A stretch of DNA of 15,568 nucleotides from an uncultured Clostridium sp. (GTDB lineage Bacteria; Bacillota; Clostridia; Lachnospirales; Lachnospiraceae): assembly GCA_900541315.1 (NCBI GenBank), contig UQJF01000073.1, positions 1 through 15,568 of the forward strand, read 5' to 3'. Numbering within the stretch: the first letter of the stretch is position 1; each line of letters begins with the position of its first letter. The notes beneath the pieces are model-generated. The model was not told the origin of the DNA, made no database searches, and was given only the letters and a program-made list of their open reading frames with translations. This document shows, one piece after another, positions 1 to 7,248 of this stretch. Position numbers and translations under genes: made by a program.

Positions 1-46
1 AGATGTAGCTCCGTCTCGTGGGCTCGGAGATGTGTATAAGAGACAG
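1..46. other. Illumina Nextera adapter remnant (not genomic)
   Basis: Positions 1-4 (AGAT) match the end of the P7 oligo. Positions 5-12 (GTAGCTCC) sit where the i7 index belongs. Positions 13-27 (GTCTCGTGGGCTCGG) are the Nextera read-2 adapter, and 28-46 (AGATGTGTATAAGAGACAG) is the 19-bp Tn5 mosaic end. The same string occurs reverse-complemented at the other end of the window. This is library adapter left in the assembly, so genomic sequence starts at 47. Confidence 0.98.
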
Positions 47-777
47 CTTCTAAAGGGGTACTCCTTACAAGAGAAGGGGAACTGTTATATCACTATGTAA
101 AAGGCGGGGTAGAGCAGCTGTTAGAAGGCGGCCGGATGCTTAAAAGAATGCTGGACATGGATATGGGAGAGGTGCGTATTGGTGCCAGTGACATGACACT
201 GCAGTTTTTCCTGCTCCCGTATCTGGAGCAGTTTCACAAAGAATATCCAAGGATAAAGGTGACAGTGACCAATGCACCAACACCGGAGACCATCCGTTGC
301 CTGGAAGAAGGCAAAATTGATTTTGGTGTGGTGACTACACCTTTTTCAGGTCATGGAGCGATTCACAGTACAGAAGTAAAATCTATTGATAACGTGTTTA
401 TTGCAGGAAGCAGCTTTAAAGAATTGCAGGGAAGGGAGTTAGACTATTCCATTCTCTGTGACCTGCCATGTATTTTTCTGGAAAAAAATACCAGCACCCG
501 CCTGTTCATGGATCAGTTTTTATCCCAGAAAGGCATTGAATTAAAGCCGGAATTTGAACTGGCTACCAGCGATATGATCGTGCAGTTTGCCAGGCGGAAC
601 ATGGGCGTTGGCTGTGTTATGGAAGGTTTTGCAAAAGAGGCCATAGAGCGGGGAGAAGTATTTGCCCTTTCTTTTAAAGAAAAAATGCCGTCCCGGTCTA
701 TCTGTCTGGTAACGGGAGAGACAGGTTTAATGTCCATGGCAGGAAAGAATTTGTTAGAGCTGCTTGCAGAAAAATAA
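47..777 (+). CDS. LysR-family transcriptional regulator, 5' truncated
   Basis: This is the C-terminal part of a LysR-type regulator. The reading frame is open from the adapter junction (first whole codon at 49). The first internal ATG (136) is not the real start: residues encoded before it read SKGVLLTREGELLYHYV, the usual LysR stretch after the helix-turn-helix (S.GV.LT..GE.L). The DNA-binding helices themselves are missing. From about 163 onward the GEVRIGAS segment opens the periplasmic-binding-like effector domain, which runs to the stop. The truncation comes from the contig end and does not mean a broken gene. The gene lies 153 bp upstream of purA on the same strand. LysR proteins usually control a divergent or neighbouring gene, but the likely target side is not in the window, and a link to purA is only possible. 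The effector is unknown. Confidence 0.9.
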
Positions 778-827
778 GAAGAACAGATAGCAGATACAAA
801 CAACATAAGCTGTCATTATGGCATACA

Positions 828-893
828 TAATAAATAATCACTTTACTTATAGTTCATAATATAGTAAAGTAGAAGGAGATTGATTATTTATTA
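828..893. promoter_or_regulatory. Nested AT-rich inverted repeat in the purA leader
   Basis: A perfect 13-bp outer stem pairs 828-840 (TAATAAATAATCA) with 881-893. An inner 8-bp pairing joins 840-847 (ACTTTACT) to 863-870. A 10-base bulge (871-880, AGAAGGAGAT) looks like a ribosome binding site, but no convincing gene follows it. There is no T-run after the stem, so it does not look like a standard terminator for the LysR gene. I see no clear sigma-A promoter for purA in this gap. The element could be an operator, a promoter-region cruciform or an RNA leader structure. Confidence 0.55.
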
Positions 894-930
894 ATGATAC
901 CGGGCTTATGACCCAAGGAGGAATTTACGT

Positions 931-2205
931 ATGGTTAGAGCAATTGTAGGTGCTAACTGGGGAGACGAAGGAAAAGGCAAGATCACAGATATGCTTGCAA
1001 AAGAGTCTGACATTATTATCCGTTTCCAGGGCGGAAGTAATGCAGGTCATACCATTATCAATGATTATGGTAAATTTGCACTTCATCTTCTTCCGTCTGG
1101 CGTATTCTATCAGCACACTACCAGCATCATTGGAAATGGTGTTGCATTAAACATCCCATATCTGATCAAGGAGATCCAGTCTATCGTAGACAGAGGCGTT
1201 CCGAAGCCACATATCCTGGTTTCTGACAGAGCACAGATCCTGATGCCTTACCATGTACTGTTTGATACTTATGAGGAGGCTCGTCTGGCTGGTAAGTCCT
1301 TTGGCTCCACCAAGTCCGGAATTGCTCCATTCTATTCTGATAAATATGCAAAAATCGGTTTCCAGGTAAGCGAACTCTTTGATGATGAGCTGTTAAAGGA
1401 AAAGACAGAGAGAGTATGTGAGATCAAGAACGTAATGCTTGAGCATCTGTACCACAAGCCTCTGTTAGATCCAAAGGAGCTTTACGATGAGTTAGTAAGC
1501 TATCGTGAAATGATCCGTCCATATGTATGTGATGTATCTGCATATCTGCACAATGCGATCAAAGAAGGCAAGCGGATCCTGTTAGAAGGACAGTTGGGCT
1601 CTTTAAAGGATCCAGATCACGGAATCTATCCGATGGTAACTTCTTCTTCTACACTGGCTGCTTACGGTGCTATTGGCGCAGGCATCCCGCCATATGAGAT
1701 CAAGGATATTACCACTGTTGTTAAGGCATATTCCAGCGCAGTTGGTGCAGGTGCATTTGTCAGCGAGATCTTCGGTGATGAAGCAGAAGAGTTAAGAAAC
1801 CGTGGTGGTGATGGCGGCGAATACGGCGCTACTACCGGACGTCCAAGAAGAGTAGGCTGGTTCGATGCAGTTGCTACAAGATACGGCTGCCGTATCCAGG
1901 GCGCTACTGAAGTGGCTTTCACAGTATTAGATGTACTTGGCTACTTAGATGAGATCCCGGTTTGCATTGGCTATGAGATCGACGGCGAAGTGACCAGAGA
2001 CTTCCCAACTACTGCAAAGCTTGAAAAGGCTAAACCGGTATTTACCAAGCTCCCGGGCTGGAAGACAGATATCCGCGGAATCAAGAAGTACGCAGATCTC
2101 CCAGAGAACTGCCGTAAGTATATTGAGTTTGTAGAAAAAGAGATTGAAGTACCGATCACAATGGTATCTAATGGCCCAGGCCGTGATGATATTATCCTTA
2201 AATAA
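931..2205 (+). CDS. purA: Adenylosuccinate synthetase (IMP--aspartate ligase)
   Basis: The enzyme makes adenylosuccinate from IMP, aspartate and GTP, the first committed step from IMP to AMP, in the cytoplasm. It is 424 residues, normal for the family. The GDEGKGK loop is at residues 11-17, with the expected catalytic Asp12, and GGSNAGHT is at 34-41 with catalytic His40. EYGATTGRPRR lies in the centre and a VSNGPGRDD segment at the C-terminus. AAGGAGG (915-921) is 9 bases before the ATG. Several normally conserved residues differ: NWGDEGKG instead of QWGDEGKG, SGIAPFYSDKYAK instead of RGIGPAYxDKxxR, and GQLGSLKDPDHG instead of GAQGTLLDIDHG. I recall a Lachnospiraceae/clostridial PurA subgroup with this pattern, so it is probably the ordinary housekeeping enzyme. 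Because Asp12 is retained, it is not phage-type PurZ. A terminator follows directly. Confidence 0.97.
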   Translation: MVRAIVGANWGDEGKGKITDMLAKESDIIIRFQGGSNAGHTIINDYGKFALHLLPSGVFYQHTTSIIGNGVALNIPYLIKEIQSIVDRGVPKPHILVSDRAQILMPYHVLFDTYEEARLAGKSFGSTKSGIAPFYSDKYAKIGFQVSELFDDELLKEKTERVCEIKNVMLEHLYHKPLLDPKELYDELVSYREMIRPYVCDVSAYLHNAIKEGKRILLEGQLGSLKDPDHGIYPMVTSSSTLAAYGAIGAGIPPYEIKDITTVVKAYSSAVGAGAFVSEIFGDEAEELRNRGGDGGEYGATTGRPRRVGWFDAVATRYGCRIQGATEVAFTVLDVLGYLDEIPVCIGYEIDGEVTRDFPTTAKLEKAKPVFTKLPGWKTDIRGIKKYADLPENCRKYIEFVEKEIEVPITMVSNGPGRDDIILK

Positions 2206-2213
2206 ATGAACGG

Positions 2214-2256
2214 AAAAAACAGGCGTATCCGAAAGGTCAGGATACGCCTGTTTTTT
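2214..2256. terminator. Bidirectional Rho-independent terminator
   Basis: An 11-bp GC-containing stem joins 2220-2230 (CAGGCGTATCC) to 2240-2250, with loop GAAAGGTCA. It is flanked by A6 (2214-2219) on the left and T6 (2251-2256) on the right. It therefore ends purA on the + strand and the response regulator gene on the - strand, whose stop lies 10 bases away. Confidence 0.93.
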
Positions 2257-2265
2257 AATAACATT

Positions 2266-3828
2266 CTATAACTCTCCCAGCTTTGCCAGGCTGCGCCACT
2301 CCTTAGGTGTGACGCCGGTATACTTTTTAAAAATAGAGATGAAATAGCTTACATCGTTGTAGCCTGCTTTGGCAGCAATATCATTGATCCGCATATCCGT
2401 AAGCCGTAAAAGCTCCATGGATTTTTTTAAACGCAGGTATAAAAGCAGTTCGCTGAAGGACTGTCCTGTATTCTTTTTGATGAGGCGGGACAGATAAGCG
2501 GCGCTGTAATTCATAGACTGGGCCAGCATATCAAGAGAAACATTCTGCTCCAGATTCTGTTCCAGATAATCAGTGATGCGTTCTGCAATCCCGCCGCCAA
2601 AAGAACTGGATCCTGTCTGGATCAGAGACTCTAACAGGGAAAGAGATTCTTTGGACAGTGTTTCCATACTTTCACAGCGGAATAAATGTTCGATAGCATC
2701 ATATTCATTTTCAGAACTGTTAATATAACTTTCGGCAAAACGATATGTAAGCACAACAAGATTGATCAGCGTTTTTTTAATATAAGAAAAGTCACCGTGG
2801 GCAGACTGGAGCAGTTCATCAAAAAACTGCCGGAAGGTCTGTTGTAATTCTTGTTTCTGATTCTGAACAATACATTTCTGTATTTTCTTTTCATACATGG
2901 TCAGATTGAAAATATCATGATCCTGTTTTTTCTGTATTTCCGAATACATGATCAGGGAATTTCCACCTAAAGCGCTCCGGCAGTTAAGGGCCTGGACAGA
3001 TTGCTTTTTTAACTGATGAAGCATAAAAATATCAGAACTTGGAAGGCTGATGCCAAAAGAAATATGGAATCCCAGTTCTTGCAGCGTTGTCTTCTGGAGC
3101 ATTTCGCACAGGTGTAAAGAGGCAACCTCACAAAATTCAGGGGAATGTTTTGCATTAAAACAAAGGATACAGCTGATAATATCAATGCCCTGGGCAAGAT
3201 AAACTTCTGGTTCCATTCCATTTAACAGCTCTTTGATCTGGGCATAGAGGGCAATATCTAAGGAACTTCCGGGAAAGTCACTTTGGGTGGAAATGACCAC
3301 ATAAAGAGCATCCTTAATGTTGCAGGCAGCTATTTTTTCTGAATAATCCCCAATACGTCCCTCTAACAGATCCTGGTAGATCTGCTCTGTGAGAAGAGGA
3401 GAGATGAGCTGAAGCTTTTCCTGGATGTATGTCTGCTGTCTGCGCCTGCTTTCCAGGTTATCTAAGGAATGGATACAGGAAAGGAGGGCGGATTCAATAT
3501 CTTCAAATCGGAATGGCTTTAAAAGGTACTGGCGGATTCCAAGTGATAAAGCCTGTTTGGCGTATTCAAATTCTGCATAGCCGGTTAAAAGTATGATCTC
3601 TGTTTCCGGGAATCGTTCTTTTACAGCTTTGGAAAGCTCCAGGCCGTTCATCCCCGGCATACGTATATCGCTGATCAAAATATCCACTTTTTCTGATTCC
3701 AGAGTATGCAGTGCATTTAAGCCGTTTTCTGCAAAGCAGGTCACACAACACTGGTGATCAGACCATGGAAATGTTTTTAAACTGTCAAGTACGATAGGTT
3801 CATCGTCTGCGATCATTATCTTATACAT
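2266..3828 (-). CDS. YesN-type response regulator with AraC DNA-binding domain
   Basis: This is a cytoplasmic transcription factor, the partner of the kinase encoded just upstream. The start chosen is the ATG at 3828 (MYKIMIADDEP), which has GAGGAAA (3834-3840) before it. A longer open frame back to 3885 would overlap the kinase gene and lacks such a site. The product is 520 residues. A receiver domain covers about 1-120, with acidic residues Asp8/Asp9, phospho-acceptor Asp54 (ISDIRMPG), Thr82 and Lys104. A middle region of about 300 residues has no clear motif. Two AraC-type helix-turn-helices fill about 415-520, ending in the family hallmark YNDVSYFISIFKKYTGVTPKEW. The gap from the kinase stop is only 16 bases, so the two are co-transcribed. 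YesN-like regulators normally activate adjacent carbohydrate uptake operons, here the divergent sugar-binding-protein operon. Confidence 0.93.
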   Translation of the reverse strand: MYKIMIADDEPIVLDSLKTFPWSDHQCCVTCFAENGLNALHTLESEKVDILISDIRMPGMNGLELSKAVKERFPETEIILLTGYAEFEYAKQALSLGIRQYLLKPFRFEDIESALLSCIHSLDNLESRRRQQTYIQEKLQLISPLLTEQIYQDLLEGRIGDYSEKIAACNIKDALYVVISTQSDFPGSSLDIALYAQIKELLNGMEPEVYLAQGIDIISCILCFNAKHSPEFCEVASLHLCEMLQKTTLQELGFHISFGISLPSSDIFMLHQLKKQSVQALNCRSALGGNSLIMYSEIQKKQDHDIFNLTMYEKKIQKCIVQNQKQELQQTFRQFFDELLQSAHGDFSYIKKTLINLVVLTYRFAESYINSSENEYDAIEHLFRCESMETLSKESLSLLESLIQTGSSSFGGGIAERITDYLEQNLEQNVSLDMLAQSMNYSAAYLSRLIKKNTGQSFSELLLYLRLKKSMELLRLTDMRINDIAAKAGYNDVSYFISIFKKYTGVTPKEWRSLAKLGEL

Positions 3829-3844
3829 ACATATTTCCTCAAAA

Positions 3845-5593
3845 TCAAATTCTATATTGCTTTTCTTTTTCTGTCTTTTCAACATGAAGAGGCATGCGGA
3901 TGATAATAGTGGTTCCTTTTCCTGGATCAGACAGGATCTTTAAGCCAAAATCTGTTCCATACAGAAGCTGGAGCCGTTTGTGGACACTGGAAAGTCCAAA
4001 GCTGCCTTTCGTGCCTGGAGGCGGATCTAAGGCTTTTTCAATCTGGGCCCGTGTCATTCCCACACCATTATCATGGATCATAAAGAGGACGGTTTCTTCC
4101 TCATCATTTAAGATCCCGCTTATTTTTATAGTACCGTTTCCATTTTTTTCTTCCAGACCATGGATAAAGGCATTTTCCACAATAGGCTGAAGAATAAGTT
4201 TGGGGATCATAACAGGCATAAGTGCCGGTTCTACAGCAATATTTGCCTGTATCTTATCCCTGAAGCGGGCTTTCTGTATCTGTATATAATCACGGATATA
4301 AGACAGTTCCTGGGAAACAGTTATATAAGGATCAGTGTTTCCCATAGATGCACGCAGGAGAGAGGCCAGAGAATAGGTAGTATCAAAAATAGCATCGTTG
4401 CCTGCAAGTTTTGCCTGCCAGCAGATGGTATCTAAGGTATTATAAAGAAAATGTGGATTCGTCTGTGCCTGCAGGGAAGCATATTCTGCTTCCTTGCGCA
4501 AAAGCTCTGCCTTGTATACAGTCTGGATCAGGGAATTGATCTTCTGGATCATGTGATTAAAACCGGTATTTAAGTCGTTAAATTCATTTTTTGAAATGCC
4601 TTCTGCCAGATTAACGGAGAAATCGCCTTCTGAGGCTTTTTTCATGGCAGCTGTTACTGTATGGATTTTTTCAGCAAAAGAGCGTGAAAGCCGGTAGGAA
4701 ATAAATATGGCTACAGCAGATACTAAAAGTACGCCTGTAATAACAGAAAGAGCCAGTTTTCGTACCTGGGCATGCAGGTCAGAAACTGAAATGATCCCCA
4801 AGGATTTCCAGCCGGTCTTAGGAGAAGTAGTATAAAAATACTCATAATCCACAGAGCCGATCTTACGGTTAAAACATCCATTTGTGCCGGTAAGAAAAGG
4901 ATCAAGATCTGTAAGGAAAGAAGGATCCACTTCTTTGATATTAATAGGCTGGTTTTTGGAATCTAAGATAAGGGCAAATCCTTTCTCATCAAAATGGATA
5001 TTCTTTACCAGATTGTCAATATAGCTGCTGTAAAGCGAAATATATAAGATACCCATATGATGAAAATTCCTGGTACTTTCAATAGGACGTATCATCTGGA
5101 TGATCTGTTGCCTGGTATCACCGCGCCAGGTAATGTCGTATATATCAGTCAGGTCAGAAGCCGGGTAAAACAGATCCTCTGTATCCGGATCCAGCCTAGC
5201 AGGTACACGAAAAAGAGTATTATTGTCTTTGATCGAAGCAGCGGGACGGATGGTAATATCCCGCATGGATGCATAGTCATATGTAAGGATCATATTCTTT
5301 TCTAGCTGATAGCTGTCCACCCGGCTGATAGACTGTCCGTTTGACAGATTTTCCAGTGCATTCTGGATATAGTTATTATAAGAAATGGAAAGAGAGGTAT
5401 TTTCAATCTGTACTAATAACTGATCCAGGTTGTCAGACAACTGCTGGATGGATTCTGCTGCATAGGAACTGGATTTCTGGTTGATGATCCGGGAAGCTAA
5501 CAGATAACACCAGAAGGAGATCACAGAAAGCGGGATCACAGTAAAAATAAGAAACCAGATTAAAAGCTGTTCCTGGATTTTGCGGTTTTTCAT
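3845..5593 (-). CDS. YesM-type sensor histidine kinase
   Basis: This is a membrane sensor kinase that would phosphorylate the YesN-like regulator. The start chosen is the ATG at 5593 (MKNRKIQEQ): AGGAGG at 5601-5606 lies 7 bases upstream, and the first transmembrane helix then begins at about residue 10. The product is 582 residues. It has TM1 (about 10-32), an extracellular sensor region of about 245 residues that is probably double-Cache, TM2 (about 279-300) and a HAMP linker (about 300-355). The His_kinase domain carries the phospho-acceptor His381 in QTNPHFLYNTL, typical of the LytS/YesM class. The ATPase domain has an N-box at 469-479 (PIVENAFIHG), G1 at 508-513 (DNGVGM) and G2 at 530-534 (GSFGL). 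All catalytic motifs are intact. The gene is divergent from the transporter operon. Ligand identity cannot be read from sequence; a fructose-containing sugar or its binding protein is inferred from the neighbours. Confidence 0.94.
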   Translation of the reverse strand: MKNRKIQEQLLIWFLIFTVIPLSVISFWCYLLASRIINQKSSSYAAESIQQLSDNLDQLLVQIENTSLSISYNNYIQNALENLSNGQSISRVDSYQLEKNMILTYDYASMRDITIRPAASIKDNNTLFRVPARLDPDTEDLFYPASDLTDIYDITWRGDTRQQIIQMIRPIESTRNFHHMGILYISLYSSYIDNLVKNIHFDEKGFALILDSKNQPINIKEVDPSFLTDLDPFLTGTNGCFNRKIGSVDYEYFYTTSPKTGWKSLGIISVSDLHAQVRKLALSVITGVLLVSAVAIFISYRLSRSFAEKIHTVTAAMKKASEGDFSVNLAEGISKNEFNDLNTGFNHMIQKINSLIQTVYKAELLRKEAEYASLQAQTNPHFLYNTLDTICWQAKLAGNDAIFDTTYSLASLLRASMGNTDPYITVSQELSYIRDYIQIQKARFRDKIQANIAVEPALMPVMIPKLILQPIVENAFIHGLEEKNGNGTIKISGILNDEEETVLFMIHDNGVGMTRAQIEKALDPPPGTKGSFGLSSVHKRLQLLYGTDFGLKILSDPGKGTTIIIRMPLHVEKTEKEKQYRI

Positions 5594-5682
5594 TTTATGC
5601 CCTCCTGTCATAGTCATAGAAAAATTCCAATTTAAGAATAGCACAAACAAGAAAAAAAGTATGCAGGTTTTTCATAACGTGT

Positions 5683-5739
5683 CATATTACCCATATTATA
5701 TCAGATTCTTTATATTGTTTTTAAATCCATGGATATGAT
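5683..5739. promoter_or_regulatory. Possible control region between kinase and sugar operon
   Basis: The 234-bp gap between the divergent operons should hold both promoters and the YesN-like binding site. Visible elements are a TATAAT -10 candidate on the - strand (5695-5700), a TATGAT -10 candidate on the + strand (5734-5739), a direct repeat CATATTA at 5683-5689 and 5692-5698, and a 10-bp palindrome ATCCATGGAT (5725-5734). Neither -10 has a good -35 at the right distance, as expected for activator-dependent promoters. The assignment is tentative. Confidence 0.3.
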
Positions 5740-5827
5740 ACCATAAAGTCATCAGAAATGAAGCAAATAAAAGAAAAAATGAAGTAAAAAAGCAAAAACG
5801 AAAGGAAAACAGGAAGGAGAAGAAGTT

Positions 5828-7162
5828 ATGAAAAAAAGGAATTGGGTGATCATGATGTCAGCAGCGGCTCTTGCTATGGCAAGCGTGACCGGATGCTCTT
5901 CACAGAATGGGGGAGAAACAACTGCCAAGGTGGAAAATGCAGGTGGAAGTAAAGATGGGGCTTCTGCTGATGGGGTAAAGGAGATCACTATGTGGTATCA
6001 GGAAAATAAGACCATGATACCTGCTTTTGACCAGAGAGTAGAAGATTTTAACAAGAAATATGAAGGGAAATATCATCTGACCATTGAGTATATTCCAAGA
6101 GGTTCTTCTTATGCTTATGAGGATAAGGTAAACTCAGCAGCTGCAGCAGGGATACTTCCGGATCTTCTTTCTTTAGACGGTCCAAATGTTTCTAACTATG
6201 CAGCAAACGGAATTATTGTTCCGATCACCAGCTATGTATCAGAGGAAAGCAAAAACGACATGCTTCCGTCTACAGTATTACAGAATACATACCAGAATGA
6301 CATGTATGCAGTCAGCTTCAATGAAGCAGTCAGCCTGTTCTATTACAACAAAGATGTATTTGAGGAACATGGCTTCCGCATTCCAGAGGGAATTGATGAT
6401 GCTTACACACTGGATGAAGTGTATGAAATGGCAAAAGAAGTTTCCACTCCTGAAATGGTAGGTATTAAGATCATCATGAATAAGGGCGAAGGCCTGATCT
6501 ACGGTTTATCCCCATTATTTGATTCAGCAGGTGCACCGTTAGTCAGTGAAGATGGTTCAAAGGCAGATGGCTACATCAACAGTGAAAAGAGCGTGGAGAC
6601 TGCTGTTAAGCTTCAGAAATTCTTTGATGATAAGCTTGCCAATATTGATCCTACACCTACTGAATTCCAGGATCAGAAGGCAGCAATGTGGATCGCCGGA
6701 AACATCAATCAGGTCGTTCAGTTTGATGATTTCCCGGATCTGCATTGGGGAGCAACCTATCTGCCAAAAACAGGCGATCATGTAGTTTCCAACTGCGGAA
6801 GCTGGACATTGGGAATTTCTAAAGACTGCAAGGATCCGGATGCAGCTTATGTGGCACTGGAATTCATGACTAATTCTGAATCTACCAGACTTTACGGTGA
6901 GGTAGGAGGATATCCGCCTGCAAGAAAGTCTGCTTATGAAAATAATACCCAGTGGGATGAATATCCATACAGTCTTGCAAAAGAGCAGCTTTTTGAGGCG
7001 GCTGTTCCAAGACCAAAGACACCAGTTTATACTGTATTGACTTCCAAGTTTGCAGAGGCAATGTTAGATATTTTTACCGGTTCTGACGCAAAGGAATCTC
7101 TGGATGCAGTGGCATCTTATGTAGATGATGAATATGCAAGAGTGCAGGATTCTATGAAATAG
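5828..7162 (+). CDS. Sugar ABC transporter substrate-binding lipoprotein
   Basis: This is a family 1-type solute-binding protein that captures an oligosaccharide outside the membrane and delivers it to the two permeases encoded downstream. The N-terminus is a lipoprotein signal peptide: MKKRNW, a hydrophobic stretch (about 7-20), then the lipobox VTGC with lipidation at Cys23. A Gly/Ser/Thr-rich tether (about 24-45) precedes the folded domain, which begins near KEITMWYQ. The length of 444 residues is typical. AAGGAG (5814-5819) is 8 bases before the ATG. The gene is the first of its operon, as usual, and is followed by a stable hairpin without a T-run that may keep its mRNA more abundant than that of the downstream genes. 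The substrate is not readable from the sequence; the GH32 gene next door suggests fructo-oligosaccharides, inulin fragments or sucrose-type sugars. Confidence 0.93.
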   Translation: MKKRNWVIMMSAAALAMASVTGCSSQNGGETTAKVENAGGSKDGASADGVKEITMWYQENKTMIPAFDQRVEDFNKKYEGKYHLTIEYIPRGSSYAYEDKVNSAAAAGILPDLLSLDGPNVSNYAANGIIVPITSYVSEESKNDMLPSTVLQNTYQNDMYAVSFNEAVSLFYYNKDVFEEHGFRIPEGIDDAYTLDEVYEMAKEVSTPEMVGIKIIMNKGEGLIYGLSPLFDSAGAPLVSEDGSKADGYINSEKSVETAVKLQKFFDDKLANIDPTPTEFQDQKAAMWIAGNINQVVQFDDFPDLHWGATYLPKTGDHVVSNCGSWTLGISKDCKDPDAAYVALEFMTNSESTRLYGEVGGYPPARKSAYENNTQWDEYPYSLAKEQLFEAAVPRPKTPVYTVLTSKFAEAMLDIFTGSDAKESLDAVASYVDDEYARVQDSMK

Positions 7163-7181
7163 CAAGTATGAAATAGCAGTA

Positions 7182-7216
7182 AATGGGATGCCTTCTAACA
7201 AAGAAGACATCCCATT
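7182..7216 (+). promoter_or_regulatory. Intra-operon mRNA hairpin
   Basis: A 9-bp stem (7182-7190 AATGGGATG with 7208-7216) continues after one mismatch into a 5-bp stem (7192-7196 CTTCT with 7202-7206), leaving a loop of about five bases. No T-run follows, so it is unlikely to stop transcription fully. It sits between the binding-protein stop and the GH32 ribosome binding site. A role as a 3' stabiliser or processing site that raises binding-protein levels over enzyme and permease is inferred. Confidence 0.6.
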
Positions 7217-7248
7217 CTGGTAAAGGGCATTTGTAAAGGAGGAGTATT

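Noticed and set aside
894..911. A five-codon leader peptide (ATG ATA CCG GGC TTA TGA) before purA
   Set aside because: Its AGGAG-like site is about 15 bases from the ATG, too far, and the codons hint at no regulatory amino acid.
778..930. Purine or ZTP riboswitch in front of purA
   Set aside because: CCGGG followed by GACCC near the start looked suggestive, but the other conserved parts of these riboswitches are not present.
1662..1922. Open reading frames antisense to purA and other genes
   Set aside because: They lack ribosome binding sites and recognisable domains, and lie wholly opposite well-supported genes.
931..2205. PurZ (2-aminoadenine synthesis) rather than PurA
   Set aside because: Catalytic Asp12 in GDEGKGK is retained and the length is that of normal bacterial PurA.
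5641..5827. A CcpA catabolite-response (cre) site before the sugar operon
   Set aside because: CG-centred candidates near 5677 and 5799 match the consensus at too few positions.
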